Assembly: GCA_036260255.1 (NCBI GenBank)
Contig: DATAAF010000109.1
Span: forward strand, 1-51,754
Direction of reading: 5' to 3'
Length of the DNA stretch: 51,754 nucleotides
Origin: DASZJY01 sp036260255
GTDB lineage: Bacteria; Actinomycetota; Acidimicrobiia; Acidimicrobiales; AC-14
The notes beneath the pieces are model-generated. The model searched no databases, was not told where the DNA came from, and worked only from the letters and a program-made list of their open reading frames with translations. Positions 8,516 to 17,211 of this stretch are shown here, in pieces. Position 1 is the first letter of the stretch. Every line of letters starts with the position of its first letter. A program made the translations under genes and the position numbers.

Positions 8516-9865
8516 GTGGCCCAGCGCGCCGGGACGAGCCGGTCGATCGCCAGGAAGGTCGGCGGCAACCGGCCCCGCGTCGTGGTCGTGGGCGCCGGGT
8601 TCGGGGGCATCGCGGCGGCCCGGGGCCTGTCCAAGCTGCCCGTCGACGTCACGATCGTCGACCGGCAGAACTATCACGGCTTCTGGCCGCTGCTCTACCA
8701 GGTCGCCACCGCCGCCCTCGCCCCCGACGACATCGCCCACAGCGTCCGGGGCATCTTCCGCGACCACGCCAACATCTCCTTCCGGCTGGCGACCGTCGTC
8801 GACGTCGACCTCGACGGGCGGCTCGTCCACCTCGACGCGGGCGGGCCCCTGCCCTACGACTACCTCGTACTGGCCACCGGCTCGGCCACCAACGACTTCG
8901 GCGTTCCTGGCGTGGCCGAGCACGCCTTTCCGCTCAAGTCCCTGCCCGACGCGGTGGCTTTGCGCAACCACCTGCTCGGGATCTTCGAGGCCGCCCAGAA
9001 CGACCCACGCCTCCTGGACGCCGGCGCCCTCACCACCGTCGTCGCCGGTGGCGGCCCGACCGGCGTCGAGGTTTCCGGCGCGCTGGTGGAGCTGTTCGCC
9101 GTACTCGACGGCGACTTCAAGGGGCTGGACGTGGGCCGGGCCCGGGTCGTGCTGGTGGAGATGGCCGACCACCTGCTCCCCGGGTACGCCGAGTCGTCGC
9201 AGGCTGAGGCCCTGCGGACGCTGCAGTCCCGGCGGGTCGACGTGCGCCTGGGGACGGCCATCGCCGAGGTCCGCGCCGACGGGGTCGTGCTGTCGGACGG
9301 GTCGTTCGTGCCCACCCAGACGCTCGTGTGGGCGGCCGGCGTGCGGGCGAGCCCCCTGGCCGACCGGCTCGGGCTCCTCCAGTCGCGGGGCGGCCGGCTC
9401 GTGGTCGAGGAGGACCTGTCGCTGCCCGGCCGCCCGGAGGTCTTCGCCATCGGCGACATGGCCGCCGCCGGCAGTGGTAGGGGCGGGGACGGCAGTCCCT
9501 ACCCGCAGCTGGCGCCGGTTGCCATGCAGGCCGGCCGCCACGTCGCCGACACGATCGACCGCCGGGGTCTCGGCCTCCCCGGCCGGCCCTTCCGCTACCG
9601 GGACAAGGGCAAGATGGCCACCATCGGCCGCCGGGCGGCGGTGGCCGAGCTGCCCCTGGGCATCCGCTTCGGCGGCACGCCGGGCTGGCTGGCCTGGCTC
9701 GGACTCCACCTGGTGTTCCTCGTCGGCTTCCGCAACCGCGCCGCCGTGCTCCTCAGCTGGGCGTGGAACTACTTCACGTGGGACCGTGGCCACCGCGTGA
9801 TGTTCACTGTGGACTCGCCCACCCGGGGCCTGCGAGAGGGTAGGTCCGACCACCCGGCGGCCTGA
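8516..9865 (+). CDS. ndh: type II NADH dehydrogenase (NDH-2)
   Basis: A membrane-associated flavoprotein that passes electrons from NADH to quinone without pumping protons. It has 449 residues and starts at GTG 8516. The FAD Rossmann motif is VVVVGAGFGGIAAARGL near residue 23, followed by the NDH-2 signature region NYHGFWPLLYQVATAAL. A second Rossmann motif VVAGGGPTGVEVSGAL binds NADH, and FAIGDMA binds the flavin tail. The C-terminal amphipathic helices (LAWLGLHLVFLVGFRN, LLSWAWNYFTW) fit membrane attachment. It stands alone between divergent dapA and convergent phoD-like genes. Confidence 0.93.
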   Translation: MAQRAGTSRSIARKVGGNRPRVVVVGAGFGGIAAARGLSKLPVDVTIVDRQNYHGFWPLLYQVATAALAPDDIAHSVRGIFRDHANISFRLATVVDVDLDGRLVHLDAGGPLPYDYLVLATGSATNDFGVPGVAEHAFPLKSLPDAVALRNHLLGIFEAAQNDPRLLDAGALTTVVAGGGPTGVEVSGALVELFAVLDGDFKGLDVGRARVVLVEMADHLLPGYAESSQAEALRTLQSRRVDVRLGTAIAEVRADGVVLSDGSFVPTQTLVWAAGVRASPLADRLGLLQSRGGRLVVEEDLSLPGRPEVFAIGDMAAAGSGRGGDGSPYPQLAPVAMQAGRHVADTIDRRGLGLPGRPFRYRDKGKMATIGRRAAVAELPLGIRFGGTPGWLAWLGLHLVFLVGFRNRAAVLLSWAWNYFTWDRGHRVMFTVDSPTRGLREGRSDHPAA

Positions 9866-9944
9866 CGCCTTGTACCAGGACCGTGCTGATCTATCGCTCT
9901 ATCGCGCCGACCAGCCGAGGAAACCGCCTGGCCGCTGGCCGGCG

Positions 9945-9969
9945 CTTCGGGCCGAAGGCCCGACCGAAG
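9945..9969. repeat. intergenic palindromic element, copy 1
   Basis: This is an imperfect palindrome with outer arms CTTCGG and CCGAAG and inner arms GCC and GGC, in the 109-base gap between the convergent ndh and phoD-like genes. It matches the element at 30243-30267 at 22 of 25 bases. It could act as a terminator for either gene or be a small dispersed repeat. Confidence 0.45.
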
Positions 9970-9974
9970 GAGCT

Positions 9975-11522
9975 TCAGCCCGCTCCTGAGGGCCCCTGAC
10001 TGGGCACGAGACGGGCCTCGCGGTCGCGCACGAGCCACTCCGCCGCCAGGCGCTCGCCGCGGGCCCGCTGCGCCACCGTGTCGACGTGCCAGAACTCGGC
10101 CTGCACCTGGTCGGCCGTCACCTCCACGACGAGGTAGCCGTGGTGGTCCAGGTCGAAGTACCGGAAGTGCGGGTTCTGGGTGGCGACGAGACGGCGCAGG
10201 GCGGCCCGGACCCCCGGCAGGGGGGGCGTCACCTGCTCGGAGAACGGGCGGGAGGTCACGCTCGGCGCCACGAACTCCACGCCGACCGCCGGCTCCCCGC
10301 CCGCCGGATCGACCGTCAGCTCTCCTGCCCACGACGAGTGCAGGTCGCCGCTGAGCACGACGAGGTTGGCGAGGCCCTCCGCTCTCACCAGCCTGAACAG
10401 CGCCTCCCGCTCGCCCGGGTACCCGTCCCACTGGCCGCCGTTGACGCCGGCGCCTCCGGCGACCAGCCCGGGGACCAGCCACCGCAGCGGCCCCGGGAGC
10501 CCCACGGCGTGCAGGGGCGCCATCATCACCTGGTTGGCGAGCAGCTGCCAGCGGCCGACCGAGGACCGCAGCTCGTGCTGCAGCCAGCGCCGCTGGTCGG
10601 CGCCCAGCATCGACCGGTCGGGCTCCTCCACCGTGAAGACGGTTCGCTTGCCGCCCGCGGGGGGCCGATCCCGTCCGACGAGCCGGGAGTCGACGACGGC
10701 CAGGTGGGCCAGGTCGCCCAGCCGGAACGAGCGGTAGATCCGCTCGGGGTGGGCGTCGTCCCGCAGCCGGACCGGCAGCCACTCCACGAACGCTCGGATG
10801 GCGGCGTCGCGCCGACCCGCCCAGTCACCGTCCTTGGCGTCGTCGTGGCGGACGGCGCCGTCCCACCACGCACCGTCGGCCAGGTCGTGGTCGTCCCAGA
10901 TGGCGATCACCGGATGGCGCTCGTGCAGCCGCCGGAGGTCGGGGTCGGTCCTGTACTGGGCGTGGCGAGCCCGGTAGTCGGCGAGCGTCCGCAACCGGCG
11001 GGGCGGTTCGTGGCTTCGACCGACCTCGTCCCACGAGCCGCCGTCCTCGTAGATGTAGTCGCCGAGGTGCAGGACGAGGTCGACGTCACGGTCGGCGAGA
11101 TTGCGGTAGGCGTTGAAGAACCCGTGCGGCCAACAGGCGCACGAGACGACGCCGATCCGGACGCGCTCGGTGGGGCCGGCCGGTGCGGTGCGGGTGCGAC
11201 CAACGGGCGACGCCGCCCCGTCGGCGGTGAACCCGTAGTAGTAGGTCGTCGCCGGTTCGAGCCCCCGGACGTCGACCTTCACGGTGAAGTCCCTCTCGGG
11301 CGCCGCCTCGACCTGTCCGGCGGCAACTGGGGCACCCAGGTCGGGTCTGGTCGCGACTCGCCATCCCGCCGTCGACGGGCGGGCGGGGGAAGGTGAGACC
11401 CTCGTCCAGATCACCACGCCGTCGGGCTCCGGGTCGCCGCTCGCCACCCCGTGGGCGAACACGTCCGTATCCCGATCGCTAGGGCGTGGGCTGACCGGGG
11501 AGGATGGAGGGATGCGATTCAT
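9975..11522 (-). CDS. phoD: PhoD-type alkaline phosphatase/phosphodiesterase
   Basis: A calcium/iron-type metallophosphatase of the PhoD family that hydrolyses phosphate mono- and diesters. The 515 residues contain an N-terminal Fn3-like PhoD domain (FAHGVASGDPEPDGVVIWTR, LEPATTYYYGF) and the catalytic domain with GVVSCACWPHGFFNAY, LHLGDYIYED, IWDDHDLADGAWWD, LLANQVMMAPL and VLSGDLHSSWAGE. Relatives are normally exported by Tat, but here no twin-arginine signal precedes the PhoD domain. The ATG at 11522 overlaps the divergent YCII gene by 11 bases. A GTG at 11462, just before FAHGVASGDP, is an alternative start. Catalytic residues look intact. Confidence 0.9.
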   Translation of the reverse strand: MNRIPPSSPVSPRPSDRDTDVFAHGVASGDPEPDGVVIWTRVSPSPARPSTAGWRVATRPDLGAPVAAGQVEAAPERDFTVKVDVRGLEPATTYYYGFTADGAASPVGRTRTAPAGPTERVRIGVVSCACWPHGFFNAYRNLADRDVDLVLHLGDYIYEDGGSWDEVGRSHEPPRRLRTLADYRARHAQYRTDPDLRRLHERHPVIAIWDDHDLADGAWWDGAVRHDDAKDGDWAGRRDAAIRAFVEWLPVRLRDDAHPERIYRSFRLGDLAHLAVVDSRLVGRDRPPAGGKRTVFTVEEPDRSMLGADQRRWLQHELRSSVGRWQLLANQVMMAPLHAVGLPGPLRWLVPGLVAGGAGVNGGQWDGYPGEREALFRLVRAEGLANLVVLSGDLHSSWAGELTVDPAGGEPAVGVEFVAPSVTSRPFSEQVTPPLPGVRAALRRLVATQNPHFRYFDLDHHGYLVVEVTADQVQAEFWHVDTVAQRARGERLAAEWLVRDREARLVPSQGPSGAG

Positions 11523-11904
11523 GCTGCTGCAGGCCTATGGAGCGGTGGAGTCCGACTGCCCGCCGATGAGCGAGTGGTCGCCCGAGGACGTCAAGGCGCA
11601 CCTCGAGTTCCAGGAGGCGCTGAACGAGGAGCTCATGGAGCGAGGCGAGCTGGTCGACGCCCAGGCTCTCACCCCGCCGGAGCTGGCCAAGTTCGTGGTC
11701 TCCGACGGCGTCGGCCCCCCCGTCGTCACCGACGGCCCCCCCGGGTCGAAGGCGCTGGTGGCCGGCTACCGGATCGTCGACGTCGACACCCTCGAGCGGG
11801 CCATCGAGATCGCCGCTCGCAGCTCGGCCGCGCCGGGGCCGAACGGCGTCCCCGTCCGCCAGCGCATCGAGGTCCGCGAGATGATGACCGTCGCCGACTC
11901 CTGA
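11512..11904 (+). CDS. YCII/DGPF-domain protein
   Basis: A 130-residue protein of the YCII-related (DGPF) family, a ferredoxin-like fold of uncertain activity often encoded beside ECF sigma factors. The family hallmark appears as TDGPPGSKALVAGYRIVDVDTLERAIEIA (the DGPF/E-x-ALGGY region). The ATG at 11512 has GGATGGAGGG directly upstream. Its first bases overlap the start of the divergent phosphatase gene, so the two starts compete unless the phosphatase begins at its downstream GTG. No sigma factor is adjacent here; one lies at 28334. Confidence 0.8.
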   Translation: MRFMLLQAYGAVESDCPPMSEWSPEDVKAHLEFQEALNEELMERGELVDAQALTPPELAKFVVSDGVGPPVVTDGPPGSKALVAGYRIVDVDTLERAIEIAARSSAAPGPNGVPVRQRIEVREMMTVADS

Positions 11905-11910
11905 GCGGGC

Positions 11911-12207
11911 TTACGTCGAGGCGCCGTCGTCGGTGCCGCTCTCTGCCCGGACGGTGATGGCCCCGCGGCGCCCACCGCCGAGGGCGGGCTGGGAAGAGCG
12001 CCCGAGCTTCCGCTGGACGGCGCGGACAGGGTTGAGGCGCTCCTTCATGTCGGCCGCCTTGGTCGCCAGCTGCCCCTTGGCGCGCGCGATCACCTTCTTG
12101 GGGGCGATGCGGTCGGCCAGCCGCTCGAGGGCCACGGCGAAATCGGCCCTCGTCCGCCTGATGTCCTCCTCGATCGGAGCGGTGTCCGCGTTGGTCTCGG
12201 TGGCCAT
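11911..12207 (-). CDS. DUF3618 family protein
   Basis: A small 98-residue protein with the DUF3618 signature EEDIRRTRADFAVALERLADRIAPKKV near the start, then a basic stretch (ARAKGQLATKAADMKERLNPV). The family is typical of actinobacteria and often sits next to phage-shock or membrane-stress genes; its role is not established. The ATG at 12207 has a strong GAGGAGG ribosome site 4 bases upstream. It is convergent with the YCII gene, 6 bases from its stop. The C-terminal 35 residues (Gly/Arg-rich) replace the usual membrane helix, so this version looks soluble. Confidence 0.75.
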   Translation of the reverse strand: MATETNADTAPIEEDIRRTRADFAVALERLADRIAPKKVIARAKGQLATKAADMKERLNPVRAVQRKLGRSSQPALGGGRRGAITVRAESGTDDGAST

Positions 12208-12297
12208 CGGTCCTCCTCGGTCCGTGCGGCGACCCGGGCGCCGGTGCGAGTACGACGTGTTCATGCCCACTTCGGCCCGGGAGTACGCCCTCGGCCC

Positions 12298-13404
12298 CTA
12301 CCAGGGGATGCGGGCGGCCATGACCGGCGCGGGGACACCGGGGTCGTCGGCGTCGGAGACCAACAGGAGGTCGATCGAGCCGAGCGCGGGGTTGTAGCGG
12401 GCGTCGACGCCCTCCAGCTTGATCGTGGGGTCGGCCAGGGGGGCCATCCGCTCGACGTTCCCGTCGGCGCCGATGACGCCCACGACGCTCCCGGCGATCT
12501 CCCCGTCGATGGGGTCGCCGGCGGCCTCGGCGGCAGCGGTGAAGACCAGGCGCCCGAGCGGGTCTGCGGTGACCGAGGCGACGTCGGTGAAGTCCAGCTT
12601 CACGTCGAACGACTGGCCTTCCTTGTCGAGCGGGAGGTAGCCGATGTCGTAGCTACGCACCTCCTCGAGCTCGCACTGGTCGATCCTGAGGTCGGTGTAG
12701 AGGCTCCTCATGACCTCGGTCAACGACAGGCGCACGAGCATGTTGGGCGCCGGGTTGCCCTCCTGGTCGAGGCTGTTGCCTCGCTGGGCGAGCACGACCT
12801 GCCGCTCGTGCACGCAGAGGCCCTCGATGTTGAGGTCGCCGATGACGACGTGCTTCTCCAGGAACTGGTGCAGGCCTTCGAGTGAGAACTTGGCGGGAAG
12901 GCCGACGATGTGGCCCTTCTCGTCCAGCGAGTAGGCCACGCCGACGGACCGCCGGACGCCACCCCAGCTCACGCCGCCCGACCCGGCCACGAGGAGCACC
13001 CCGTGAGGGAACCGTCGGCGCGCCTCGGTCCGGACCTCCTCGTCGGGGATCGTGTCGATCACCTCGGGACGGATGATCGTGAGCGCCTCGAAGTCGGCCT
13101 TGGCCTCCTTGCGGGCCATCGGGTCGAGCGGCAGGACCTCGGGGATGATCCGCTTGGCGACGCCCGGCCGGAGGACGTCGCGGCCGGCTCCTTCCCGGAG
13201 CGCCTCCAGCAGCTCGAACGAGTCGAGCACGAACTCGGCCAGCGCCGCCTGGTCGTCGCCCACCGAGTACAACCGGGGGCCCGACCACACGACACCGGAC
13301 GCCGCCGACAAGAACGCGACCTCGCCGTGGTCGGGGTTGACGATGCGAAGCGTCCCCAAGGTGATCACCTGCAGCCGGTCCGGTCTGGTCGTGGTGGTCG
13401 TCAT
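12298..13404 (-). CDS. DUF6929-like protein, predicted beta-propeller
   Basis: A 368-residue protein without signal peptide. Repeated strand patterns (SGVVWSGPRLYSVGDDQAALAEF, FPHGVLLVAGSGGVSWGG, HVVIGDLNIEGLCV, QVVLAQRGN, LLLVSDADDPG) suggest a beta-propeller. The set of motifs resembles, by memory, the DUF6929 family: a VGDD near the start, a PHG-LLxxGSG strand, LNIEG and QRGN. No catalytic function can be assigned. The ATG at 13404 is divergent from the desaturase gene at 13437, leaving 32 bases for both promoters. A short gene-free gap of 90 bases separates it from the DUF3618 gene downstream. Confidence 0.65.
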   Translation of the reverse strand: MTTTTTRPDRLQVITLGTLRIVNPDHGEVAFLSAASGVVWSGPRLYSVGDDQAALAEFVLDSFELLEALREGAGRDVLRPGVAKRIIPEVLPLDPMARKEAKADFEALTIIRPEVIDTIPDEEVRTEARRRFPHGVLLVAGSGGVSWGGVRRSVGVAYSLDEKGHIVGLPAKFSLEGLHQFLEKHVVIGDLNIEGLCVHERQVVLAQRGNSLDQEGNPAPNMLVRLSLTEVMRSLYTDLRIDQCELEEVRSYDIGYLPLDKEGQSFDVKLDFTDVASVTADPLGRLVFTAAAEAAGDPIDGEIAGSVVGVIGADGNVERMAPLADPTIKLEGVDARYNPALGSIDLLLVSDADDPGVPAPVMAARIPW

Positions 13405-13436
13405 GCGGTCAGCCTTCCCTGCTCGGGGCTACCGCT

Positions 13437-14162
13437 ATGGTTGCCGCCGTGCCCGTCGGAGTGCCCATCGGCCTTTGCTCGGCCATCCTCACCGCCCTGG
13501 TCACCGAGATCTACTGCCACCGCTGCCTCGCCCACCGGGCATTCCGCGTCAACCCCCTCCTGGCGTGGGTGTTCGACACCTTCTTCCGGGTCGTCGTCTG
13601 GACCGACCCCCGGACGTGGGCGGCCGTCCACCGCCTGCACCACCGCTACGCCGACACGCCCGAGGACCCCCACTCCCCGGTGCAGCGGGGGCCACTCGCC
13701 GTCCTCGTGGGGTCCCCCTACCTGTTCGCGGTGGCCCGGCGCCGGCTGCCGGCCGGCGATCGGACGAGCCGGTGGATCGTCGCCCTGCGTGCCGCCGTCG
13801 TGGCCGCGTTCCTGGTCGCCTTCGGGCTCGTCCAGGTGGTGACGATGACGGTGGTACACCTCGTCTGCTACCTGGGGATCATGGGCCTGGTCAACACCGT
13901 CGGACACCTCTACGGGCACAAGCCGCACGCCGACGTCCCCGGGTACGACGTGGCGTGGCTGGCCATCCCGCTCCTGGGCCACGGCTACCACAACTCCCAC
14001 CACGCCCATCCCGCCGCCGCCCGTACCGGCCCCCTCGACCCCGTCTGGCCCCTCCTCCGCCTCCTCGCCGGACTGCGGCTGGTCGAGCTCGGGGACCGGC
14101 GGGCCCAAAGGGCCTCCCGAGCGTGCTGCCGGGCGCTGGCGTCGCTCGGCGCCGCTCCCTGA
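13437..14162 (+). CDS. acyl-CoA/fatty acid desaturase
   Basis: A membrane di-iron desaturase, 241 residues, short for the family (usually 270-320). All histidine boxes are present: HRCLAH (residues 28-33), HRLHH, GHLYGHKPH and HGYHNSHH. Hydrophobic spans flank them (IGLCSAILTALVTEIY near the start and VVAAFLVAFGLVQVVTMTVVHLVC). By analogy it introduces a cis double bond into saturated acyl chains using O2 and an electron donor; the donor protein is not encoded nearby. The start at ATG 13437 means the first box lies very close to the N-terminus, so one membrane segment may be missing or the true start may be earlier. Confidence 0.85.
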   Translation: MVAAVPVGVPIGLCSAILTALVTEIYCHRCLAHRAFRVNPLLAWVFDTFFRVVVWTDPRTWAAVHRLHHRYADTPEDPHSPVQRGPLAVLVGSPYLFAVARRRLPAGDRTSRWIVALRAAVVAAFLVAFGLVQVVTMTVVHLVCYLGIMGLVNTVGHLYGHKPHADVPGYDVAWLAIPLLGHGYHNSHHAHPAAARTGPLDPVWPLLRLLAGLRLVELGDRRAQRASRACCRALASLGAAP

Positions 14163-14191
14163 GCCCCGACCCCTCCGCCTACCGTTCGGGG

Positions 14192-14929
14192 GTGGAACGC
14201 ACCCGGCCGAGCCGCCGGAAGCTGCAGCTGCTGATCGGAGCGATCGTGGTGCTGGCCATCGCCGGCACGACCGCCACCGCGCTGACACCGCGGCTGGCGA
14301 CGCGTGATCCGCTCCTTCTCATCATGCTCGAGGCGCGCAACCGCAACCTGGTGCTCGCCCGCCACGTCGACCTGCTGCCCTTCGTCGTCGTGGGCACCCT
14401 CCGGCGGATGATCAGCGACCCGCTCTACTGGCTGCTGGGCACGTGGTACGGCGACAAGGCCATCCGCTGGCTGGAGGAGAAGGCGGGCGGCGGGGCGCTG
14501 GTGCGGGTCACGGAGCAGTTCTTCACCAAGGCCGCCTACCCGATGGTGTTCCTCTTTCCCGGTGCGGTCGTGTGCGCGCTGGCCGGCGCCACCGGGATGC
14601 CGTTCCCGGCGTTCGTCGTCACCAACCTGGCCGGCACCATCACGATGGTCGTCCTGCTGCGGCTCGCCGGCGACGTGCTGTCCGGACCGGTGGACGCCGT
14701 GCTCGGGTTCTTCGACCGCAACCTGGTCACCACCACCGCCATCACCATCGCCCTGGTCGTGCTGTCGCTGATCCTCCAACGGGCCCAGGGCAAGGCCGAG
14801 GTGCCGTCGGTGAAGGAACTGGAGGACGACGGCGAGGATGCCGGCGACCAGGCCGGCCCGGCGGACGAGAACCGTCCGGGTGGGACCTCGACGCCTGCCC
14901 TCGAGGCGGAGCGCGACGGCAACGAGTGA
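14192..14929 (+). CDS. DedA/VTT-type membrane protein
   Basis: A 245-residue integral membrane protein with a DedA/SNARE-associated (VTT) core. It has an N-terminal hydrophobic helix, then RNRNLVLARHVDLLPFVVVGTLRRMISDPLYWLLGTWYGD, the amphipathic VTEQFFTKAAYPMVFLFPGAVVCALAG segment, and two further helices ending at LVVLSLILQ. The acidic 45-residue tail is disordered. DedA proteins are linked to lipid flipping and membrane homeostasis. The start is taken as GTG 14192; the ribosome site is weak. It follows the desaturase by 29 bases on the same strand, so the two may form a membrane-lipid pair. Confidence 0.7.
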   Translation: MERTRPSRRKLQLLIGAIVVLAIAGTTATALTPRLATRDPLLLIMLEARNRNLVLARHVDLLPFVVVGTLRRMISDPLYWLLGTWYGDKAIRWLEEKAGGGALVRVTEQFFTKAAYPMVFLFPGAVVCALAGATGMPFPAFVVTNLAGTITMVVLLRLAGDVLSGPVDAVLGFFDRNLVTTTAITIALVVLSLILQRAQGKAEVPSVKELEDDGEDAGDQAGPADENRPGGTSTPALEAERDGNE

Positions 14930-15054
14930 GCCCCCCGTCGGCTCGGCCCCGGCCGCCGCCGACGGGCGCAACTCGTCTCACCGGACCTTGCGAGGTACTG
15001 TGGTGACGTGGCTCCCTGCCCGGCGATCCGTGCCGTTCGACGAAGGAACCGGCG

Positions 15055-15291
15055 ATGACCAAGCCCGACCGCAACGACGACGAGGAGGTCGAATACCTCA
15101 CGCCGGGCCAGGTCGCCCGCATGCTGCACGTGTCGCCCAAGACGGTGGACCGGTGGGCCGACCAGGGGCGGATCGGCTGCATCGTCACCCTCGGCGGCCA
15201 CCGGCGCTTCGCCCGCGGCGACGTCGAGGAGGTCGTGGAGGCCATGACGTCGCGAGGCGCCGCCTCCCGCGGCAACAGCCGGAACGACTGA
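15055..15291 (+). CDS. bldC: BldC-like MerR-type HTH regulator
   Basis: A 78-residue single-domain DNA-binding protein of the BldC family, MerR-like without the effector domain. Residues 15-62 give YLTPGQVARMLHVSPKTVDRWADQ and then the wing TLGGHRRFARGDVEEVV. The TLGGHRRF wing is the hallmark shared with Streptomyces BldC, which controls developmental timing by head-to-tail oligomerisation on DNA. An acidic N-terminus and a Ser/Arg/Asn-rich tail flank the domain. It is a single gene with 125 bases upstream and 287 bases downstream. Confidence 0.88.
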   Translation: MTKPDRNDDEEVEYLTPGQVARMLHVSPKTVDRWADQGRIGCIVTLGGHRRFARGDVEEVVEAMTSRGAASRGNSRND

Positions 15292-15578
15292 CCTTCGAGA
15301 CGGCACGCTGCGCCGCCGGCGGCGGAGAGCGGCGCAGGCGCCGGGCTTCGGGCGTTGCCCGCTTGCCCGTGAGGCGGTGCACAGGCACCGGCCTCGTCTC
15401 GCCACGCTAGGCAAACCCGACAAAGCGGTCAAGATCCCCCGAGGAGCCCGGCCTCCTACGGGAACTGTTCCTGGAATTGGCCCTTGAAGAGCCACTGCAC
15501 TGAACGATCGGGCAGACGGCTCCCCTCCCGACGACGCTGTCGTCGAGACGACCCTCGGCGTCCTACTGTCGCGACGCC
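15292..15578. other. gene-free stretch with one short hairpin
   Basis: No convincing reading frame is visible between bldC and the DUF5995 gene. The only structure I see is a perfect 7-base stem with a 3-base loop at 15529-15545 (CGACGAC/GTCGTCG), 34 bases before the DUF5995 start. GC falls in the part from about 15400 to 15500, which could contain a promoter. Confidence 0.4.
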
Positions 15579-16298
15579 GTGTCCGACGCCCTCCCTGCCC
15601 TCCCGTCGGGACCGGTGACCTCGATCGCCGAGGTCATCGCCCGAAAAGAGGCCATCGCCGCCGCCCTTCCGGTCACCGACGGCGTCGCCTGCTTCAACCG
15701 GCTCTACCTGACGGTCACGCGGGAAGTCGAGGCTCGCGTCGGCAGCGGCTTCTACAACGACCCGGCGTTCGTCACCCGACTCGACGTCGTCTTCGCCAAC
15801 ATCTACTTCGACGCCCTCGACGACTGGAACCGCAGGCGCAAGGCGGTCCCCCGGTCGTGGGCGGTGCTCATCCGCCGGCGCAAGGACGACGGCCTGGCCC
15901 CCCTTCAGTTCGCCCTGGCCGGGATGAACGCCCACATCAACCGCGACCTGCCCATCGCCGTGGTCGAGACGTGCCGCCAGCTCGCCACCAGCCCGGACGC
16001 GGACGCCCACGAGGCCGACTACGAGAAGGTCAACGAGCTCCTCGGCGATCTCGAGCCGGCGATCCAGGAGTCCTTCGAGGAGGGGATCCTGCTCGAGCTC
16101 GACCGCCAGTTCGCCGGGATCGACAACCTCGCCGCCACCTTCTCGATCAAGGCGGCTCGCGAGGTGGCGTGGAACAACGCCCTGACGCTGTGGACCCTGC
16201 GCGACGAGCGCTTCCTCGCCCGCCCGTTCCTCGACGGCCTCGACCGCCTGGTGGCCTTCGCCGGCCGGTCCCTGCTGCTCCCGCTGCCGCGGCTCTAG
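15579..16298 (+). CDS. DUF5995 family protein
   Basis: A 239-residue mostly helical protein of the actinobacterial DUF5995 family. Characteristic segments are DGVACFNRLYLTVTREVEARV, LDVVFANIYFDALD, LAGMNAHINRDLPIAV and ATFSIKAAREVAWNNALTLW. The conserved His and Asp in AHINRDL and the aromatic FNxxYxxVT segment recall phospholipase- or ligand-binding-like helical bundles, but no activity is established. It starts at GTG 15579 and converges on dapB with 17 bases between stops. Confidence 0.75.
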   Translation: MSDALPALPSGPVTSIAEVIARKEAIAAALPVTDGVACFNRLYLTVTREVEARVGSGFYNDPAFVTRLDVVFANIYFDALDDWNRRRKAVPRSWAVLIRRRKDDGLAPLQFALAGMNAHINRDLPIAVVETCRQLATSPDADAHEADYEKVNELLGDLEPAIQESFEEGILLELDRQFAGIDNLAATFSIKAAREVAWNNALTLWTLRDERFLARPFLDGLDRLVAFAGRSLLLPLPRL

Positions 16299-16315
16299 CC
16301 CCGCCAGACCGGCGG

Positions 16316-17104
16316 TCAGATGTCGAGCAGGTTGTCGAGGCCGACGGTGAGGCCGGGGCGGTCGGCCACCGCCTTCACCGCCAGCAGGACGCCGGGCATG
16401 AACGAGTCGCGGTCGTAGGAGTCGTGGCGGATGGTGAGGCTCTGGCCGGTTGTGCCGAGCAGCACCTCCTGGTGCGCCACCACGCCGCGGAGCCGCACCG
16501 AGTGGATGTGGATGCCGCCGGCCGCCGTCGCGCCGCGGGCTCCCTCGAGAACCACCGTCTCGGTGGGGTCCTCGGCCCAGTCGCTCGACGCCGACGCCAT
16601 GCGGGAGGCGGTGGCCACGGCGGTGCCCGAGGGGGCGTCGACCTTGCGGTCGTGGTGCAGCTCGATGATCTCGGCCGTCTCGAACCACCGCGCCGCCAGC
16701 TCGGCGAAGCGCACGAGGAGGACGGCGCCGATGGCGAAGTTGGGCGCGATGAAGCAGTTGCTGGACGTGAAGCGGCGGGCCAGCGCCTCGTAGTCGGCGT
16801 CGGTGAACCCGGTCGTCCCCACCACCGCGTGCACGCCGTGCTCGGCGCACCAGGCGAGGTTCTCCCGGGCGGCGTCGATGTTCGTGAAGTCGACCGCGAC
16901 CTGCGCCCCGGTGTGCACCAGGGCCTGGGCGTGACCGGCGATCTGGCCGGCCACGTCGGCCCCGGTGACATGGCGCAGGTCGATGCCGACGTGGAAGGGG
17001 TCGACGGCGGTGACCAGCTCGAGGTCGGGGTCGGCGGCGACCGCCCGGCAGACCGTGGAGCCCATGCGCCCTCCGGCGCCGAACACCCCCACCCGGATGG
17101 TCAC
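16316..17104 (-). CDS. dapB: 4-hydroxy-tetrahydrodipicolinate reductase
   Basis: DapB reduces the DapA product with NAD(P)H on the way to diaminopimelate. The 262-residue protein opens with the dinucleotide motif VGVFGAGGRMGSTVC. It carries DFTNIDAARENLAWC, VVGTTGFTDADY, the active-site ELHHDRKVDAPSGTA with the catalytic His pair and Lys, and the C-terminal RGVVAHQEVLLG and HDSYDRDSFMPGVLLA. The start is GTG 17104, with GGGAG about 11 bases upstream. It lies downstream of the M16 protease gene on the same strand (107-base gap), the order seen in mycobacteria. Confidence 0.96.
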   Translation of the reverse strand: MTIRVGVFGAGGRMGSTVCRAVAADPDLELVTAVDPFHVGIDLRHVTGADVAGQIAGHAQALVHTGAQVAVDFTNIDAARENLAWCAEHGVHAVVGTTGFTDADYEALARRFTSSNCFIAPNFAIGAVLLVRFAELAARWFETAEIIELHHDRKVDAPSGTAVATASRMASASSDWAEDPTETVVLEGARGATAAGGIHIHSVRLRGVVAHQEVLLGTTGQSLTIRHDSYDRDSFMPGVLLAVKAVADRPGLTVGLDNLLDI

Positions 17105-17211
17105 CGTGCCGGACGCTCCCGACTCTGCCGCGCGCCGTGCACGCCATGCATTCTGCACTGCGGGACAGGCCCGCGCCCGTGGCGCCCCCCGCGGCGGCGA
17201 GGAGCGAGGGG

